Below are positions 7,901-16,142 of a stretch of DNA of 51,258 bases, piece after piece (position 1 is the stretch's first letter; the number at the start of each line of letters is the position of its first letter). The DNA is taken from the NCBI GenBank assembly GCA_040390025.1, contig JAZJZD010000005.1:1-51258 (forward strand), given 5' to 3'. Under the pieces are notes generated by a model that did not search any database, had not been told where the DNA came from, and worked only from the letters and a program-made list of their open reading frames with translations. A program made the translations under genes and the position numbers. Origin of the DNA: JAVHYG01 sp040390025 (GTDB lineage Bacteria; Pseudomonadota; Gammaproteobacteria; Diplorickettsiales; Diplorickettsiaceae).

Positions 7901-10900
7901 AAGATATTGGCTTTATTTTCTTGATTTGGCTTATAGCAAATTTCCAAAGGAAAGATATCTTAAATTTTTAGGAGAGGCTTTAATTTATTATTCGAGAATT
8001 CCTTCACACCTTTTTTTACTTGAAACGATAAATTATATTGAGAAAAAATGGGAAGAAGGTGCGCTTTCTAAAGAAAATATTAAATATATCTTAGAGCGCA
8101 GATACTATCCCAATAATCCCTATTATAGGTTGTTAACTTATTTACCTGAGAGACCAAGGACAAGAGAGCAACAAAAGTTTGCTTTAGAGCTTCTTTATTC
8201 TTTAAAAGAAAAACTGTTTAAAAATAATAAAGAGTATCTTTTCTGTTCAGCGCAAACTTTAAGAAAGCGCAGTGTTAATCTCTGTCGTTTATCAGAAACG
8301 GAAAGAAAACGTGCTAAAGCCCTAGATCAGCAAGAAATAAAAACCCATTTAAAAAATGTTATCAGGCTATCGGATTGGTTAAGTTCAGGGTTAATGACTA
8401 AAGATATTTTAGCCGCCTTTGTACAAGGTGAATTTACTACGGTAGCCGCTGATTTCAGTTTACTAGGCGGCAGTATTCTTTTAGGAGAAATATCCAATAA
8501 GTTACTTCTACAAGGTAACGTATTAACCCGTGACTCGATATTGCTGGAAAAAATTTTAGCTTTAGAAAACAAGCGTGCACTCAGTATTTTTTTAGATAAA
8601 GAAGTGTTAGCGGCTGCGAAAAAAACCTTTTTAGGTGAAGCGATGAAAACAGCATCACCTTTTGTTGCGAGAGGAACGGCACTTCTTTTTGCTTATAATC
8701 TAATAAATGAAATAAAAGATTATGAGGCAGGGAATGAAGCACTACTTTCTGCTGTTGTTTCCGATGGTATTATTGTTGGTATTGAGGGGTTTGAAGCAGG
8801 TATAGAAGCATCCGAATTTTTAGGTTTAATTACTGGTATATCAGAATTCACAGGTCCTCTCGGCGTAGGCGCCGTTGCTCTCGTTTGGTTTGGCAGTGAA
8901 GCGTATCATGCAAAAAAGCAGCTTGAAGTGATTGAAACACAGGTTCATCTTAAATTGATAGAAAAATTGAAGCAAAGCTTACGTGCTTTTTTTCATTTTC
9001 CGCCCTCAGAATATCTTGGAATAAAAGCGGCTAATACTCAGTTGGCTCAAAATGCCGTAAGTTTTTTAAAAAATCATACGGAAATTAAAAGATACATTTT
9101 CCCTTCTTTTTATTCAGTCACAGCTTTACACGAAAAAAGTGAAATTTTTTTAGATAAGAAAAGAAATTTGGTATTAAGTGATAGCATGCCTGACGATTTG
9201 GATGAAGGTCATTTATTTTGTTTGGCAGGTGATCATCCCGATTCGATAACGCAATGGTTTAAATCCGAAACATTTACTTATCTTTGTAAAAACGCGATGG
9301 GTATTGAATATTTAGTCAATAGGACGGGCCAAATCACCTTTGTCAACCTGGAACGCGGTGATGATGAAGTGCTAGCTTCCCCTAACGCGCCTACCTTGTT
9401 TCTTGTCCAAGATGGAAAAAAAATGTATAGGGGAGGCGATAAAGGAAACTTATTTATTTTGCGAGGCGACTCTATTACTGGTCTTTTACAAGGAGGTAAT
9501 GGCACCGATACGCTGTTATTGAATGATTTTCACCCTAAAAGTGATTATTTACTGCATGATAGCCGCGGATTTTTATGCGGAAAAAATAACAGTACTAGCT
9601 TCACACAACTGTTTTGCGAGACTGATGAGGCAGTTGAAGTTAGGGATATTGAGCAAATTTATGGTAAAAAGGACGAAAAAGATATCCTGTATGTCAGTCA
9701 AACTACTGATTTTATAGATGGTTATGGAGGTAAAAATAAAGAGTTCCCAGACTATCTTTATATCACCCCTTACTCTCATAGAAATCCAAAACTGGTATTA
9801 AGAAATCATAGCGTGATTCTTGTCTTTTTTAACACGGGAGTAGAAACGCTTAGTTATAGTATCCCTGCTGGCGAAACGGGAGAAAGTATCGTCGTATTTT
9901 CTTTTACAGAAGCGATACAACATCAATTCTTTTTTGACTGTGCTTTGTCAGATGTTCGTACAATGACTATCGTAAAAAATAGGATTAACTTTACGCTTTC
10001 TTCACGAACTATTGCAAATTCTACGTTTAGTGTCTCTATTTACGATTTTGATCTCGATATATACCAAAGACAAACAAATAGTTCTATAGGTGTTCCAAAG
10101 CATGCCTATTATTTTTTCAAAGGTATAGAAATTAAATTTTTAAATGAGGACCATATTTATGCACGAGAATATGAGAATACCGATAATAGAACTATTGATG
10201 AAAGAATCAATTCTTTTATAAAGCTAGCTCAGCGTTTAGGAAAAGCATTTTCCATTCAGTTGATGGATGATAAGTCAGTATTTATTGGCCAGAAAAAACA
10301 TGAAATTTTTTATACGAATAGTGCTGCTGAAAATTACTTAGTAGGGAATGTAATTGGTAATGTTACGGATAATGACGATGAGAATATTTATGTTGTTTCG
10401 GCCACGGATGCTGAATTTCCCCTTCCTAAAGTCGTTATTTATGATAGCGTACAAGAAAATTTAGCTGATTTTGAAATACTTAACGATACGTTGGATTTGC
10501 GTAAAGTGGTAGAAAGAGCAGGACAAGTTTGGTCTGGTGCTATAGTTTCTTCTCGTATATCGGAAGTTGGAAATGATTTAACGGTAGAATTATGGGTTAA
10601 TAATCAGAGTCATCTTGTAAACATTATTTTAAAAAATGCTTTGTTGGATAATTGGTATCAGAAGCTGAATATCCTTTTAGATACTATTCCTAGGAGTATT
10701 ATTAGCGCAGGTAATGAGTCTTGGGCGTTAGAAGTAGTTCCATTAACTTTTGATAGCGATAAAGAAATAATTGTGCTTTCGTCGCACGATGTAGAAAATC
10801 AAGCTAGGATTTTTATATTAAAAAAAATAGAGGACTACCGTTTTTTCCGAGATAAAAATAATCTTATTATTACTAATATATTTAGTAACCCTTATGATCG

Positions 10901-11708
10901 CTGCACCATTTTATGCAAGCAGTTTTATAGTAGCCAAACGATGAGGGAAAAAATAGTAGCCTCCACATTCTCTTTTTTTGATCGCCAACTTCGCCCGATA
11001 GACTATTTAGAGGCAATCAACCAGGCAGCTAGCTTTTCTCTGATTACCCAGCATTTGGAGGCAGTCAACCAGGCGGCTAGCTTTTCTCAGCTAGAACGGC
11101 ATAGCATTACACAACAAGTCAACGGTACTCTTTTAACTCCGTTGTTAGACGAAGCGATTTATCATTCTGTTAAAAAACGCTCGTTAGATGAAACATTACC
11201 CCAAGCTCCGTTTGCAGCGCAGGCGACAAGCGCTGCAACAAGAACACTACCGCCTATTCAGGGTTTATTGAGTTGGGTGAAAGAAAAAGGGATTGCATTT
11301 TTTTCGTATGCAAATAACGCTTACGTTGAGTTTTTTATCCAAAAAGATTATAGTTTAGAAAGAAAAGAAAATCTAAACTCCAGTCTGCATTTAAATCATC
11401 CAAAAACCTATGGAATTCTGCCTCTATTGGAAATGCATCCAGAATTAGTTTCGCAACAACAGAACGATACCCAGTTTAATCGATATACGTTTAATCAAGT
11501 AGTGGAGCCATTTGATCTTAATGGGACACTGATGCTTTTAGATTTAATTGTGCGAAGCTTTTGTAATAGGAAAGAAGTCAAAGTAAAGGGACTCGAAGAG
11601 AAAATGGCTGTAAATTCCCAATTTTTTAAACAGCCAAAACTTCCAAAAACTCATCAAATAACTTATGGAGAGAAATATAAAAATTTCAATTTAAATAAAA
11701 CTTCTTAA
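4920..11708 (+). CDS. Giant toxin/effector A: Ulp1-type peptidase, NB-ARC ATPase, latrotoxin-CTD-like half
   Basis: 2262 residues; ATG with AAGGAAG seven bases upstream. Visible order: short leader with basic site RVKR (20-23); Ulp1/SENP (C48)-type cysteine peptidase at about 35-185 with His106-Trp, Asp125, Gln156/157 and Cys163 in EYNCGLW; an NLS-like KRQR (241-244); helical region with a hydrophobic stretch near 295-325; NB-ARC STAND ATPase with Walker A GLGGIGKT (629-636), Walker B LFIFDNVEN, sensor ITSRY, GLPLAL and a winged-helix VHRLVQQ; helical repeats to about 1110; basic site RKRS (1115-1118); hydrophobic pore-like helices (about 1240-1330); a long beta-rich region resembling the latrotoxin C-terminal domain; basic site KKRS (2085-2088); and a tail. 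There is no signal peptide. Family knowledge suggests deSUMOylase/deubiquitinase activity; action inside arthropod host cells is inference. Its full paralogue lies at 24755-31639. Confidence 0.85.
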   Translation: MLQEEVKGEVNDKLAVFNARVKRNSEDETLEEATAKGNYAYWLSQEDIADIARLHYNNYKRVGVSSEFDVLGSILQLSTRIEEFKLKTRYLEVARLTLVINLANLHWVALMISYQNGNYLGYYVDSKDNSLPVDYYQLLLDHFQIQPISLRTDAPQQTDEYNCGLWALENAFSLNEMLDDSQPLHYVINELKQPRDREYFDNKRLFLSMKLRVDTERNARRLHHMGPVLSSLGSRSEPTAKRQRLFQTKEEKIAVLLETFVESFLSALMKRLAAYHLAAKGERLTDAALKVELKTGLTGGLLGVSISQGIIGSIPSLVASLRILSAKYYLSKATAQKITKAFSGVVPGELSPLLAEAAVAIFRSFESQFIQITDKAGDQVAMEKLAEDAVGRILNYLTEHAHEDNPISEQLIEKGLLLGSSEKFFDPSFKKVRIRLSGNTVQDKDGNSINTASLYAKVGLIVSTEEGVKKFYRIKDQPQSNQYGYRRLFSWETEENGELKRAIKGYYLEEQNFEEETVFQLSSRNYEYSLEEEMYSQEAQSILGKIKTRYSVQPVSSIRQNPVKKDSIFFDLRSPVENFVGRTEILREIHKTLLEGRTTAITASLSSLGLYPSKDTSIPQSGSQTAVSGLGGIGKTQLVLRYAQLHAVDYDNNVLWINAETKNNLVYSFNTLATKLQLETKDRYNHDKPSEEIAQEIYEYFSDRKSLFIFDNVENYKEIQTYLPKLIPGNQPSILITSRYSYWQNVASVISLGVFTEEESMLLIKKELNIMDNTQDEKIKELTVILQGLPLALQQALAYINLQKNINSEFSIRNYIELYKEKTEQLLNFDFSNYINDPYTKTVFTTWQITLEKIQDDKNIGKNALEILNIMAYLCPDKISNSLFLRLGNSELSSALYLLRSYSMISPGSQRDESTVHRLVQQVVRINIEMNPSKLREIIWKTENLIMDYETNIENRFHYLHLLLYMAEHTELKTTLQTGNTSRELFRILPQHDTRYWLYFLDLAYSKFPKERYLKFLGEALIYYSRIPSHLFLLETINYIEKKWEEGALSKENIKYILERRYYPNNPYYRLLTYLPERPRTREQQKFALELLYSLKEKLFKNNKEYLFCSAQTLRKRSVNLCRLSETERKRAKALDQQEIKTHLKNVIRLSDWLSSGLMTKDILAAFVQGEFTTVAADFSLLGGSILLGEISNKLLLQGNVLTRDSILLEKILALENKRALSIFLDKEVLAAAKKTFLGEAMKTASPFVARGTALLFAYNLINEIKDYEAGNEALLSAVVSDGIIVGIEGFEAGIEASEFLGLITGISEFTGPLGVGAVALVWFGSEAYHAKKQLEVIETQVHLKLIEKLKQSLRAFFHFPPSEYLGIKAANTQLAQNAVSFLKNHTEIKRYIFPSFYSVTALHEKSEIFLDKKRNLVLSDSMPDDLDEGHLFCLAGDHPDSITQWFKSETFTYLCKNAMGIEYLVNRTGQITFVNLERGDDEVLASPNAPTLFLVQDGKKMYRGGDKGNLFILRGDSITGLLQGGNGTDTLLLNDFHPKSDYLLHDSRGFLCGKNNSTSFTQLFCETDEAVEVRDIEQIYGKKDEKDILYVSQTTDFIDGYGGKNKEFPDYLYITPYSHRNPKLVLRNHSVILVFFNTGVETLSYSIPAGETGESIVVFSFTEAIQHQFFFDCALSDVRTMTIVKNRINFTLSSRTIANSTFSVSIYDFDLDIYQRQTNSSIGVPKHAYYFFKGIEIKFLNEDHIYAREYENTDNRTIDERINSFIKLAQRLGKAFSIQLMDDKSVFIGQKKHEIFYTNSAAENYLVGNVIGNVTDNDDENIYVVSATDAEFPLPKVVIYDSVQENLADFEILNDTLDLRKVVERAGQVWSGAIVSSRISEVGNDLTVELWVNNQSHLVNIILKNALLDNWYQKLNILLDTIPRSIISAGNESWALEVVPLTFDSDKEIIVLSSHDVENQARIFILKKIEDYRFFRDKNNLIITNIFSNPYDRCTILCKQFYSSQTMREKIVASTFSFFDRQLRPIDYLEAINQAASFSLITQHLEAVNQAASFSQLERHSITQQVNGTLLTPLLDEAIYHSVKKRSLDETLPQAPFAAQATSAATRTLPPIQGLLSWVKEKGIAFFSYANNAYVEFFIQKDYSLERKENLNSSLHLNHPKTYGILPLLEMHPELVSQQQNDTQFNRYTFNQVVEPFDLNGTLMLLDLIVRSFCNRKEVKVKGLEEKMAVNSQFFKQPKLPKTHQITYGEKYKNFNLNKTS
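11006..11101 (+). repeat. In-frame 48-base tandem duplication in giant gene A
   Basis: Two adjacent 48-base units (11006-11053 and 11054-11101) encode the 16-residue motif LEAINQAASFS.../LEAVNQAASFS.... The paralogue at 24755 has one copy (EEQINAAISFS), so the duplication arose after the two genes separated. Confidence 0.8.
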
Positions 11709-11721
11709 ATGGATACGTTCT

Positions 11722-11791
11722 CACTCCGCACCTATCTTTCAAGCTATAAGTGATTGAAAACCCATTTTAGCAACGAGATAGGTGCGGGGTG
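11722..11791. repeat. Palindromic repeat family 1, copy 1 (also possible terminator)
   Basis: Arms CCGCACCTATCT (11726-11737) and AGATAGGTGCGG (11776-11787) are perfect complements, extended by weaker pairs. The internal sequence matches copy 3 at 37243-37309 in the opposite orientation, so this is a dispersed element and not a local hairpin. It follows the stop of giant gene A and could end its transcript. Confidence 0.75.
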
Positions 11792-11948
11792 CTTCATTAG
11801 GTCAAAATGAGTTGAGGTTATGGAACAATAGAAAGTTGCTTCTTATTTTGCAAAGTAAGAATGCTCAGTAAAATGGTGTTGAACCCATAACCCATCCTTT
11901 GAAATAAATTATTGGTTGTTAAGTTTACAGCTTGTTTATTTTCTTAAC

Positions 11949-11977
11949 TTTAAATTCCAGATGACATGCTGTATTAT
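11949..11977 (+). promoter_or_regulatory. Putative icmTS promoter
   Basis: TTTAAA (11949-11954), a 17-base spacer and TATTAT (11972-11977) lie 55 bases before icmT. An overlapping CTTAACTTT resembles one half-site of the PmrA box known to control icm genes in Legionella and Coxiella, but the second half-site is not evident. Confidence 0.3.
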
Positions 11978-12031
11978 TTCCGGCATTGGCAAGCAGTTGA
12001 CTAAAATTTTAGCAATGGGGAACCTAATAGT

Positions 12032-12292
12032 ATGGCTCGAGTTCCTACAGAAGCACATTGGCGTGATTCAGCGCGTATACCTCGATTTTTTTTAATTGAT
12101 GCCCGTGCCGCATTTCCTCTATTATTGTTTTTACTCCATATACGGATTTGGAGCTTTGTTTTGGCACTGCTGGCAATGGCATTTTTTGGGTTGTTAGAAC
12201 GTTATGGTTTTTCTGTTACCGTATTTTTGCGCTGGTTGCGAACAGTTTTTGCTGGGCCTCGTAAGATCGCGGTTCCCTGGTGGAAAGAGTAG
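12032..12292 (+). CDS. icmT: Dot/Icm type IVB secretion protein IcmT
   Basis: 86 residues, the usual IcmT length. The sequence EAHWRDSARIPRFFLIDARAAFPLLLFLLHIRIW followed by a GFSV-FLRWLR-FAGPRKIAVPWW ending is the pattern I recognise from Legionella and Coxiella IcmT. Two hydrophobic segments (about 20-37 and 39-57) indicate an inner-membrane protein. IcmT is an essential small component of the Dot/Icm apparatus, linked in Legionella to intracellular growth and host-cell egress. It is followed after nine bases by icmS, the conserved order. No other dot/icm genes lie in the window, so the system must be encoded elsewhere too. Confidence 0.9.
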   Translation: MARVPTEAHWRDSARIPRFFLIDARAAFPLLLFLLHIRIWSFVLALLAMAFFGLLERYGFSVTVFLRWLRTVFAGPRKIAVPWWKE

Positions 12293-12301
12293 GGGGGTGC
12301 G

Positions 12302-12640
12302 ATGGAGTTAAAAAAAGCCTTGCACGCCATTGCAAAGACTTTAAAAGCAACTTTTACGCTAAATGGTCGAGTCATTACTTATGATGAGGTTTTTTCTGAA
12401 GTGGGCTTGTTGCCTGCTATTGCGCGTAGAGCCGACCAGCTTTGTTCTCTCTGTTTGGGCTATGGAATCGGCGTTACTTTTGATGAAGTAGAACAATCTT
12501 TATTAGGCGTTAAAGCAACCTTTGACGAAGTGACGCCTAACATTTTACGTTACCTTTGTATTACGGATGTCATATGCGAATTAATTCAAAGCGGCGGCTC
12601 TACAGCACAAACCTCGCTGGATGAATTGATGTACGATTAA
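12302..12640 (+). CDS. icmS: Dot/Icm secretion chaperone IcmS
   Basis: 112 residues, acidic and soluble, matching IcmS in length. Diagnostic stretches are YDEVFSEVGLLPAIARRADQLCSLCLGYG, FDEVTPNILRYLCITDV and the C-terminal LDELMYD. IcmS pairs with IcmW as an adaptor that presents a subset of effectors to the DotL coupling ATPase. It is translated just after icmT, with which it must be co-transcribed. icmR, which follows in Legionella, is absent; the next 360 bases hold only repeats. Identification is from motif memory but very characteristic. Confidence 0.93.
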   Translation: MELKKALHAIAKTLKATFTLNGRVITYDEVFSEVGLLPAIARRADQLCSLCLGYGIGVTFDEVEQSLLGVKATFDEVTPNILRYLCITDVICELIQSGGSTAQTSLDELMYD

Positions 12641-12673
12641 AGCCGGTACAGCGTTACATTGGTATACGGCTAA

Positions 12674-12763
12674 TATACTCACAGCAATTGGATTTTCGGT
12701 AAGTGTCGCGAAATTGCGAACTGAACGGCAACACAGCCGAAAATTCAATTGTGAAGCGTATAC
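12674..12763. repeat. Dispersed repeat family 2, copy 1
   Basis: About 90 bases running from TATACTCACAGCAATTGG to GTGAAGCGTATAC, with the inner arms GATTTTCGG and CCGAAAATT partly complementary. Inverted copy at 21433-21526, longer copy at 51116-51242. It occupies the first part of the gene-free region after icmS. Confidence 0.8.
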
Positions 12764-12825
12764 TTATTAAAAAGTTTGCGTTTTTAATAAGAGCAGGATA
12801 TAGCGGAAGCTGATTAAGAGGATGC

Positions 12826-12951
12826 CTTCAATTGTACGATGATGGCCGAAAAGTGCCGTTTTTCTGTGTTGCGTTACTCGCATACGCTTATGTATGCTCC
12901 GTTACGCTACTCGAAAAACAACGCTTTTGTCCCATCCTAGCACAATAGAAG
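12826..12951. repeat. Dispersed repeat family 3 (MITE-like), copy 1
   Basis: About 126 bases bounded by imperfect inverted ends (TTCAATTGTACGATGATG and CATCCTAGCACAATAGAA). It is nearly identical to 18260-18385. The inner GTTGCGTTACTCGCATAC sequence is itself partly palindromic. With family 2 it accounts for most of the 12641-13001 gap; I see no gene there. Confidence 0.8.
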
Positions 12952-13001
12952 CTACCCTCTAATAAAAAAATAATTTTAGTACTCTTGAATACGAGGTTTA
13001 G

Positions 13002-16000
13002 ATGTCGTTTTCCCTAACACCAATGAATGAAACTTCTTTACGAACGGCTATCGCAGCGGCTTATTATGCGGATGAAACAGCCGTTGTTGAGCAATTAATA
13101 GAAGCCGCCGTATTACCTGATAATGTAAGCTCAAAAATAGCGAGCATCGCTAGGCGCTTAGTTGAGCAAATTCGAGCAAAGAGGTTGTCAAAAGGTGGTC
13201 TGGATGCCTTTTTGTATGAGTATGATTTATCGAGCGAAGAAGGTATTGCATTGATGTGCTTGGCCGAAGCGCTGTTGCGCATTCCTGATAGTGCAACGAT
13301 TGATGCACTATTAGAGGATAAAATTAGCAATGTCGATTGGGCTTCGCATCTTGGGAAAAGTTCTTCATTTTTTGTGAATGCCAGTACCTGGGGATTAGTG
13401 TTAACAGGGAAACTATTAAAATCAGATGAGCAAGGCGGCTTAAATTCTTCCTTGCGTCGTTTTATTGGGCGAACGAGCGCACCTATTATTCGTAAGTCAG
13501 TTAAGCAGGCTATGAAGTTATTGGGTCATCAGTTTGTGATGGGCCAAACTATTGAAGACGCGCTTAAACGTGCTAAAGACTACGAAGCGCGAGGCTATCG
13601 CTTTTCCTATGACATGTTGGGAGAAGCCGCACGCACGGAGAAAGATGCGGAACGTTATTTCCAGGCGTACCAAACGGCTATCAGTATTATCGGTAAGGTT
13701 GCACAGGGGAAATCACTGAATGATGCGCCAGGTATTTCGGTTAAGTTATCCGCTTTACACCCTCGTTATGAATTTGCAAAGCGAGAAACGGTAGTTCCCT
13801 TTTTAACACAACGGCTTAAGTCATTAGCCTTACAAGCCAAGGAAAATAATATCAGTTTAACAGTGGATGCCGAAGAGGCCGATCGTTTAGATATTTCTTT
13901 AGACATTATTTGCGCTGTGTTTTGTGATTCCGATTTAGGGGATTGGGAAGGGTTTGGTTTAGCCGTCCAGTCTTATCAAAAACGTGCTTCCTTTGTGATT
14001 GACTGGTTAATCGATTTAAGCAAAAAACAGGGTAAGCGCTGGATGGTGCGCTTAATTAAAGGTGCTTATTGGGATACTGAAATTAAAAATGCGCAAATCC
14101 GTGGTTTAAAAGGTTATCCGGTTTTTACTCGCAAAGCCTCAACAGATGTTTGTTTTGTGGCTTGTGCCAAAAAACTGTTAGCACATACTAAGGAAATATA
14201 TCCGCAGTTTGCTACACACAATGCCTATACTTTAGCGACTATTCTCGAATTAGCCGGTAAAAATCGAGATTTTGAATTCCAATGTTTACATGGTATGGGT
14301 TATACCTTGTATGATCATATTGTAGGACCGGAAAATCTCAATATTCCTTGCCGCGTTTATGCGCCGGTGGGTGGACATGAAGATTTATTAGCATATCTAG
14401 TTAGACGTTTATTAGAAAATGGAGCAAACACTTCTTTTGTTAATCGTATTGTTGATCCGAATGTTCCTATTGAAGAGATGCTTGTCGACCCAGTGAACAG
14501 AATGCGAAAAATTCGGCCTATTCCCCATCCGAAAATTCCTTTACCCGTTAATATTTATGGAGAAGGGCGTAAAAATTCAATGGGTATTGATTTTGCGGAT
14601 ACTCAATCTTGGGCAATATTATCTGCTCAAATAGAAGAAGCGTCTAAAAAGCAGACATTGGCAGGCCCGATCATTGATGGAAAATTAGAAGAAGGCGAAA
14701 AAAAGCGGTCGCTTGTTAATCCTGCTAAAACAGAGGAAGTTATCGGCGAAGTAAGTCTTGCTAGTTTAGAGCAACTGGAAAAAGCATTAACCAGTGCGGA
14801 CCGACTGTCGTTTACCTGGGCAAATACACCCGTAGAAATGCGTGCGGCTTGTCTGGAACGTGCTGCTGATCTTTTTGAAGAAAGATTGGCTGAGTTTATG
14901 GCTTTAGCTATTCGTGAAGGTGGAAAGACCTTACCAGATGCGTTAGCTGAAGTACGAGAAGCGATCGATTTTTGTCGGTATTATGCGATGCGTGCACGTT
15001 TGGATTTAGTTCCACACTTGTTACCTGGACCTACGGGTGAAGAGAATTGGTTGAGCCTGCAAGGACGTGGTGTTATCGCTTGTATTAGTCCTTGGAATTT
15101 TCCCTTGGCTATTTTTATTGGCCAGGTTACCGCGGCTTTAGCGGCGGGTAATACAGTGATTGCAAAACCAGCGGGCCAAACGCCACTTATTGCCGCCGCC
15201 GCCGTACAGCTACTCCATGAAGCTGGAATTCCGGGGTCCGTGTTACATCTGATTCCCGCCAGTGGTGCTGTGATAGGACCAAAATTAACCTTAGACTCTC
15301 GTATTAAAGGGATTGTGTTTACCGGCTCAACAGAAACGGCACGGGAGATTAATCAAGGTTTAGCAAGTCGTGATCGTGGTATTTTACCTTTTATTGCAGA
15401 AACGGGCGGCCAAAATGCAATGATTGTCGATTCTTCGGCATTGGTTGAACAAGTGGTTGTCGATGTATTGAATTCGGCTTTTGGTAGTGCGGGTCAACGC
15501 TGCTCCGCTTTACGTGTCTTGTTTGTACAAGATGAAACGGCAGATAAATTAATCGAAATGCTTTGTGGCGCCATGGCTGAACTGAAACTTGCCGATCCGT
15601 CATTACTCGCTACTGACGTTGGTCCTGTGATAGATGAAGCAGCTAAGAAAACATTACAAGCGCATTTTGAACGTATGCAACAGGAAGCAAAACTACTTTA
15701 TCAAGTTCGTTTGACTGAGGGTATTGATGAAACTAACTTTTTTGCACCGTGTTTATTTGAACTCGATAGTTTAGACCATTTAAAACGCGAAGTGTTTGGT
15801 CCTATTCTTCATGTGATCCGTTATAAGGCAAAGGATCGTGATGCAGTCATCAAATCTATCAACCAAACAGGTTATGGTTTGACTTTAGGAATACAAAGTC
15901 GCATTCAAAATACAGTGGATACGATAACGCGACAGGTTCATGTAGGAAATCAATACGTCAATCGAACTATGATTGGTGCGGTGGTTGGTGTACAGCCTTT

Positions 16001-16139
16001 TGGTGGTGAAGGTCTTTCTGGGACAGGTCCAAAAGCGGGCGGTCCTTATTATCTACCACGATTGTGTGTAGAGCGTTCATTATCTATCAATACTACTGCA
16101 GCGGGAGGTAATGCCTCGTTGTTATGCTTGGAGGAGTGA
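13002..16139 (+). CDS. putA: Bifunctional proline dehydrogenase / glutamate-semialdehyde dehydrogenase PutA
   Basis: 1045 residues. It oxidises proline to glutamate through P5C, feeding electrons to the quinone pool and NAD. Residues about 10-115 are the dimer/arm region, about 150-490 the FAD-binding PRODH barrel (motifs SVKLSALHPRYE, RLIKGAYWD, FATHNAYT), and about 540-1030 the aldehyde dehydrogenase (ISPWNFPLAIFIGQ, FTGSTETAREI, catalytic Cys in GSAGQRCSALR). The N-terminal ribbon-helix-helix DNA-binding domain of the trifunctional enterobacterial PutA (about 1320 residues) is absent, so it is a catalytic enzyme only. The start has a GAGG ribosome binding site. It ends three bases before the antiporter gene, indicating co-transcription. 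Proline use fits an intracellular life on amino acids. Confidence 0.95.
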   Translation: MSFSLTPMNETSLRTAIAAAYYADETAVVEQLIEAAVLPDNVSSKIASIARRLVEQIRAKRLSKGGLDAFLYEYDLSSEEGIALMCLAEALLRIPDSATIDALLEDKISNVDWASHLGKSSSFFVNASTWGLVLTGKLLKSDEQGGLNSSLRRFIGRTSAPIIRKSVKQAMKLLGHQFVMGQTIEDALKRAKDYEARGYRFSYDMLGEAARTEKDAERYFQAYQTAISIIGKVAQGKSLNDAPGISVKLSALHPRYEFAKRETVVPFLTQRLKSLALQAKENNISLTVDAEEADRLDISLDIICAVFCDSDLGDWEGFGLAVQSYQKRASFVIDWLIDLSKKQGKRWMVRLIKGAYWDTEIKNAQIRGLKGYPVFTRKASTDVCFVACAKKLLAHTKEIYPQFATHNAYTLATILELAGKNRDFEFQCLHGMGYTLYDHIVGPENLNIPCRVYAPVGGHEDLLAYLVRRLLENGANTSFVNRIVDPNVPIEEMLVDPVNRMRKIRPIPHPKIPLPVNIYGEGRKNSMGIDFADTQSWAILSAQIEEASKKQTLAGPIIDGKLEEGEKKRSLVNPAKTEEVIGEVSLASLEQLEKALTSADRLSFTWANTPVEMRAACLERAADLFEERLAEFMALAIREGGKTLPDALAEVREAIDFCRYYAMRARLDLVPHLLPGPTGEENWLSLQGRGVIACISPWNFPLAIFIGQVTAALAAGNTVIAKPAGQTPLIAAAAVQLLHEAGIPGSVLHLIPASGAVIGPKLTLDSRIKGIVFTGSTETAREINQGLASRDRGILPFIAETGGQNAMIVDSSALVEQVVVDVLNSAFGSAGQRCSALRVLFVQDETADKLIEMLCGAMAELKLADPSLLATDVGPVIDEAAKKTLQAHFERMQQEAKLLYQVRLTEGIDETNFFAPCLFELDSLDHLKREVFGPILHVIRYKAKDRDAVIKSINQTGYGLTLGIQSRIQNTVDTITRQVHVGNQYVNRTMIGAVVGVQPFGGEGLSGTGPKAGGPYYLPRLCVERSLSINTTAAGGNASLLCLEE

Positions 16140-16142
16140 TGG

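Noticed and set aside
9480..9600. GG-x-G-x-D motifs of giant protein A as RTX repeats for type I secretion
   Set aside because: Only isolated motifs, no run of nonapeptides, no C-terminal secretion pattern and no type I transporter genes nearby. The latrotoxin-CTD-like reading explains them better.
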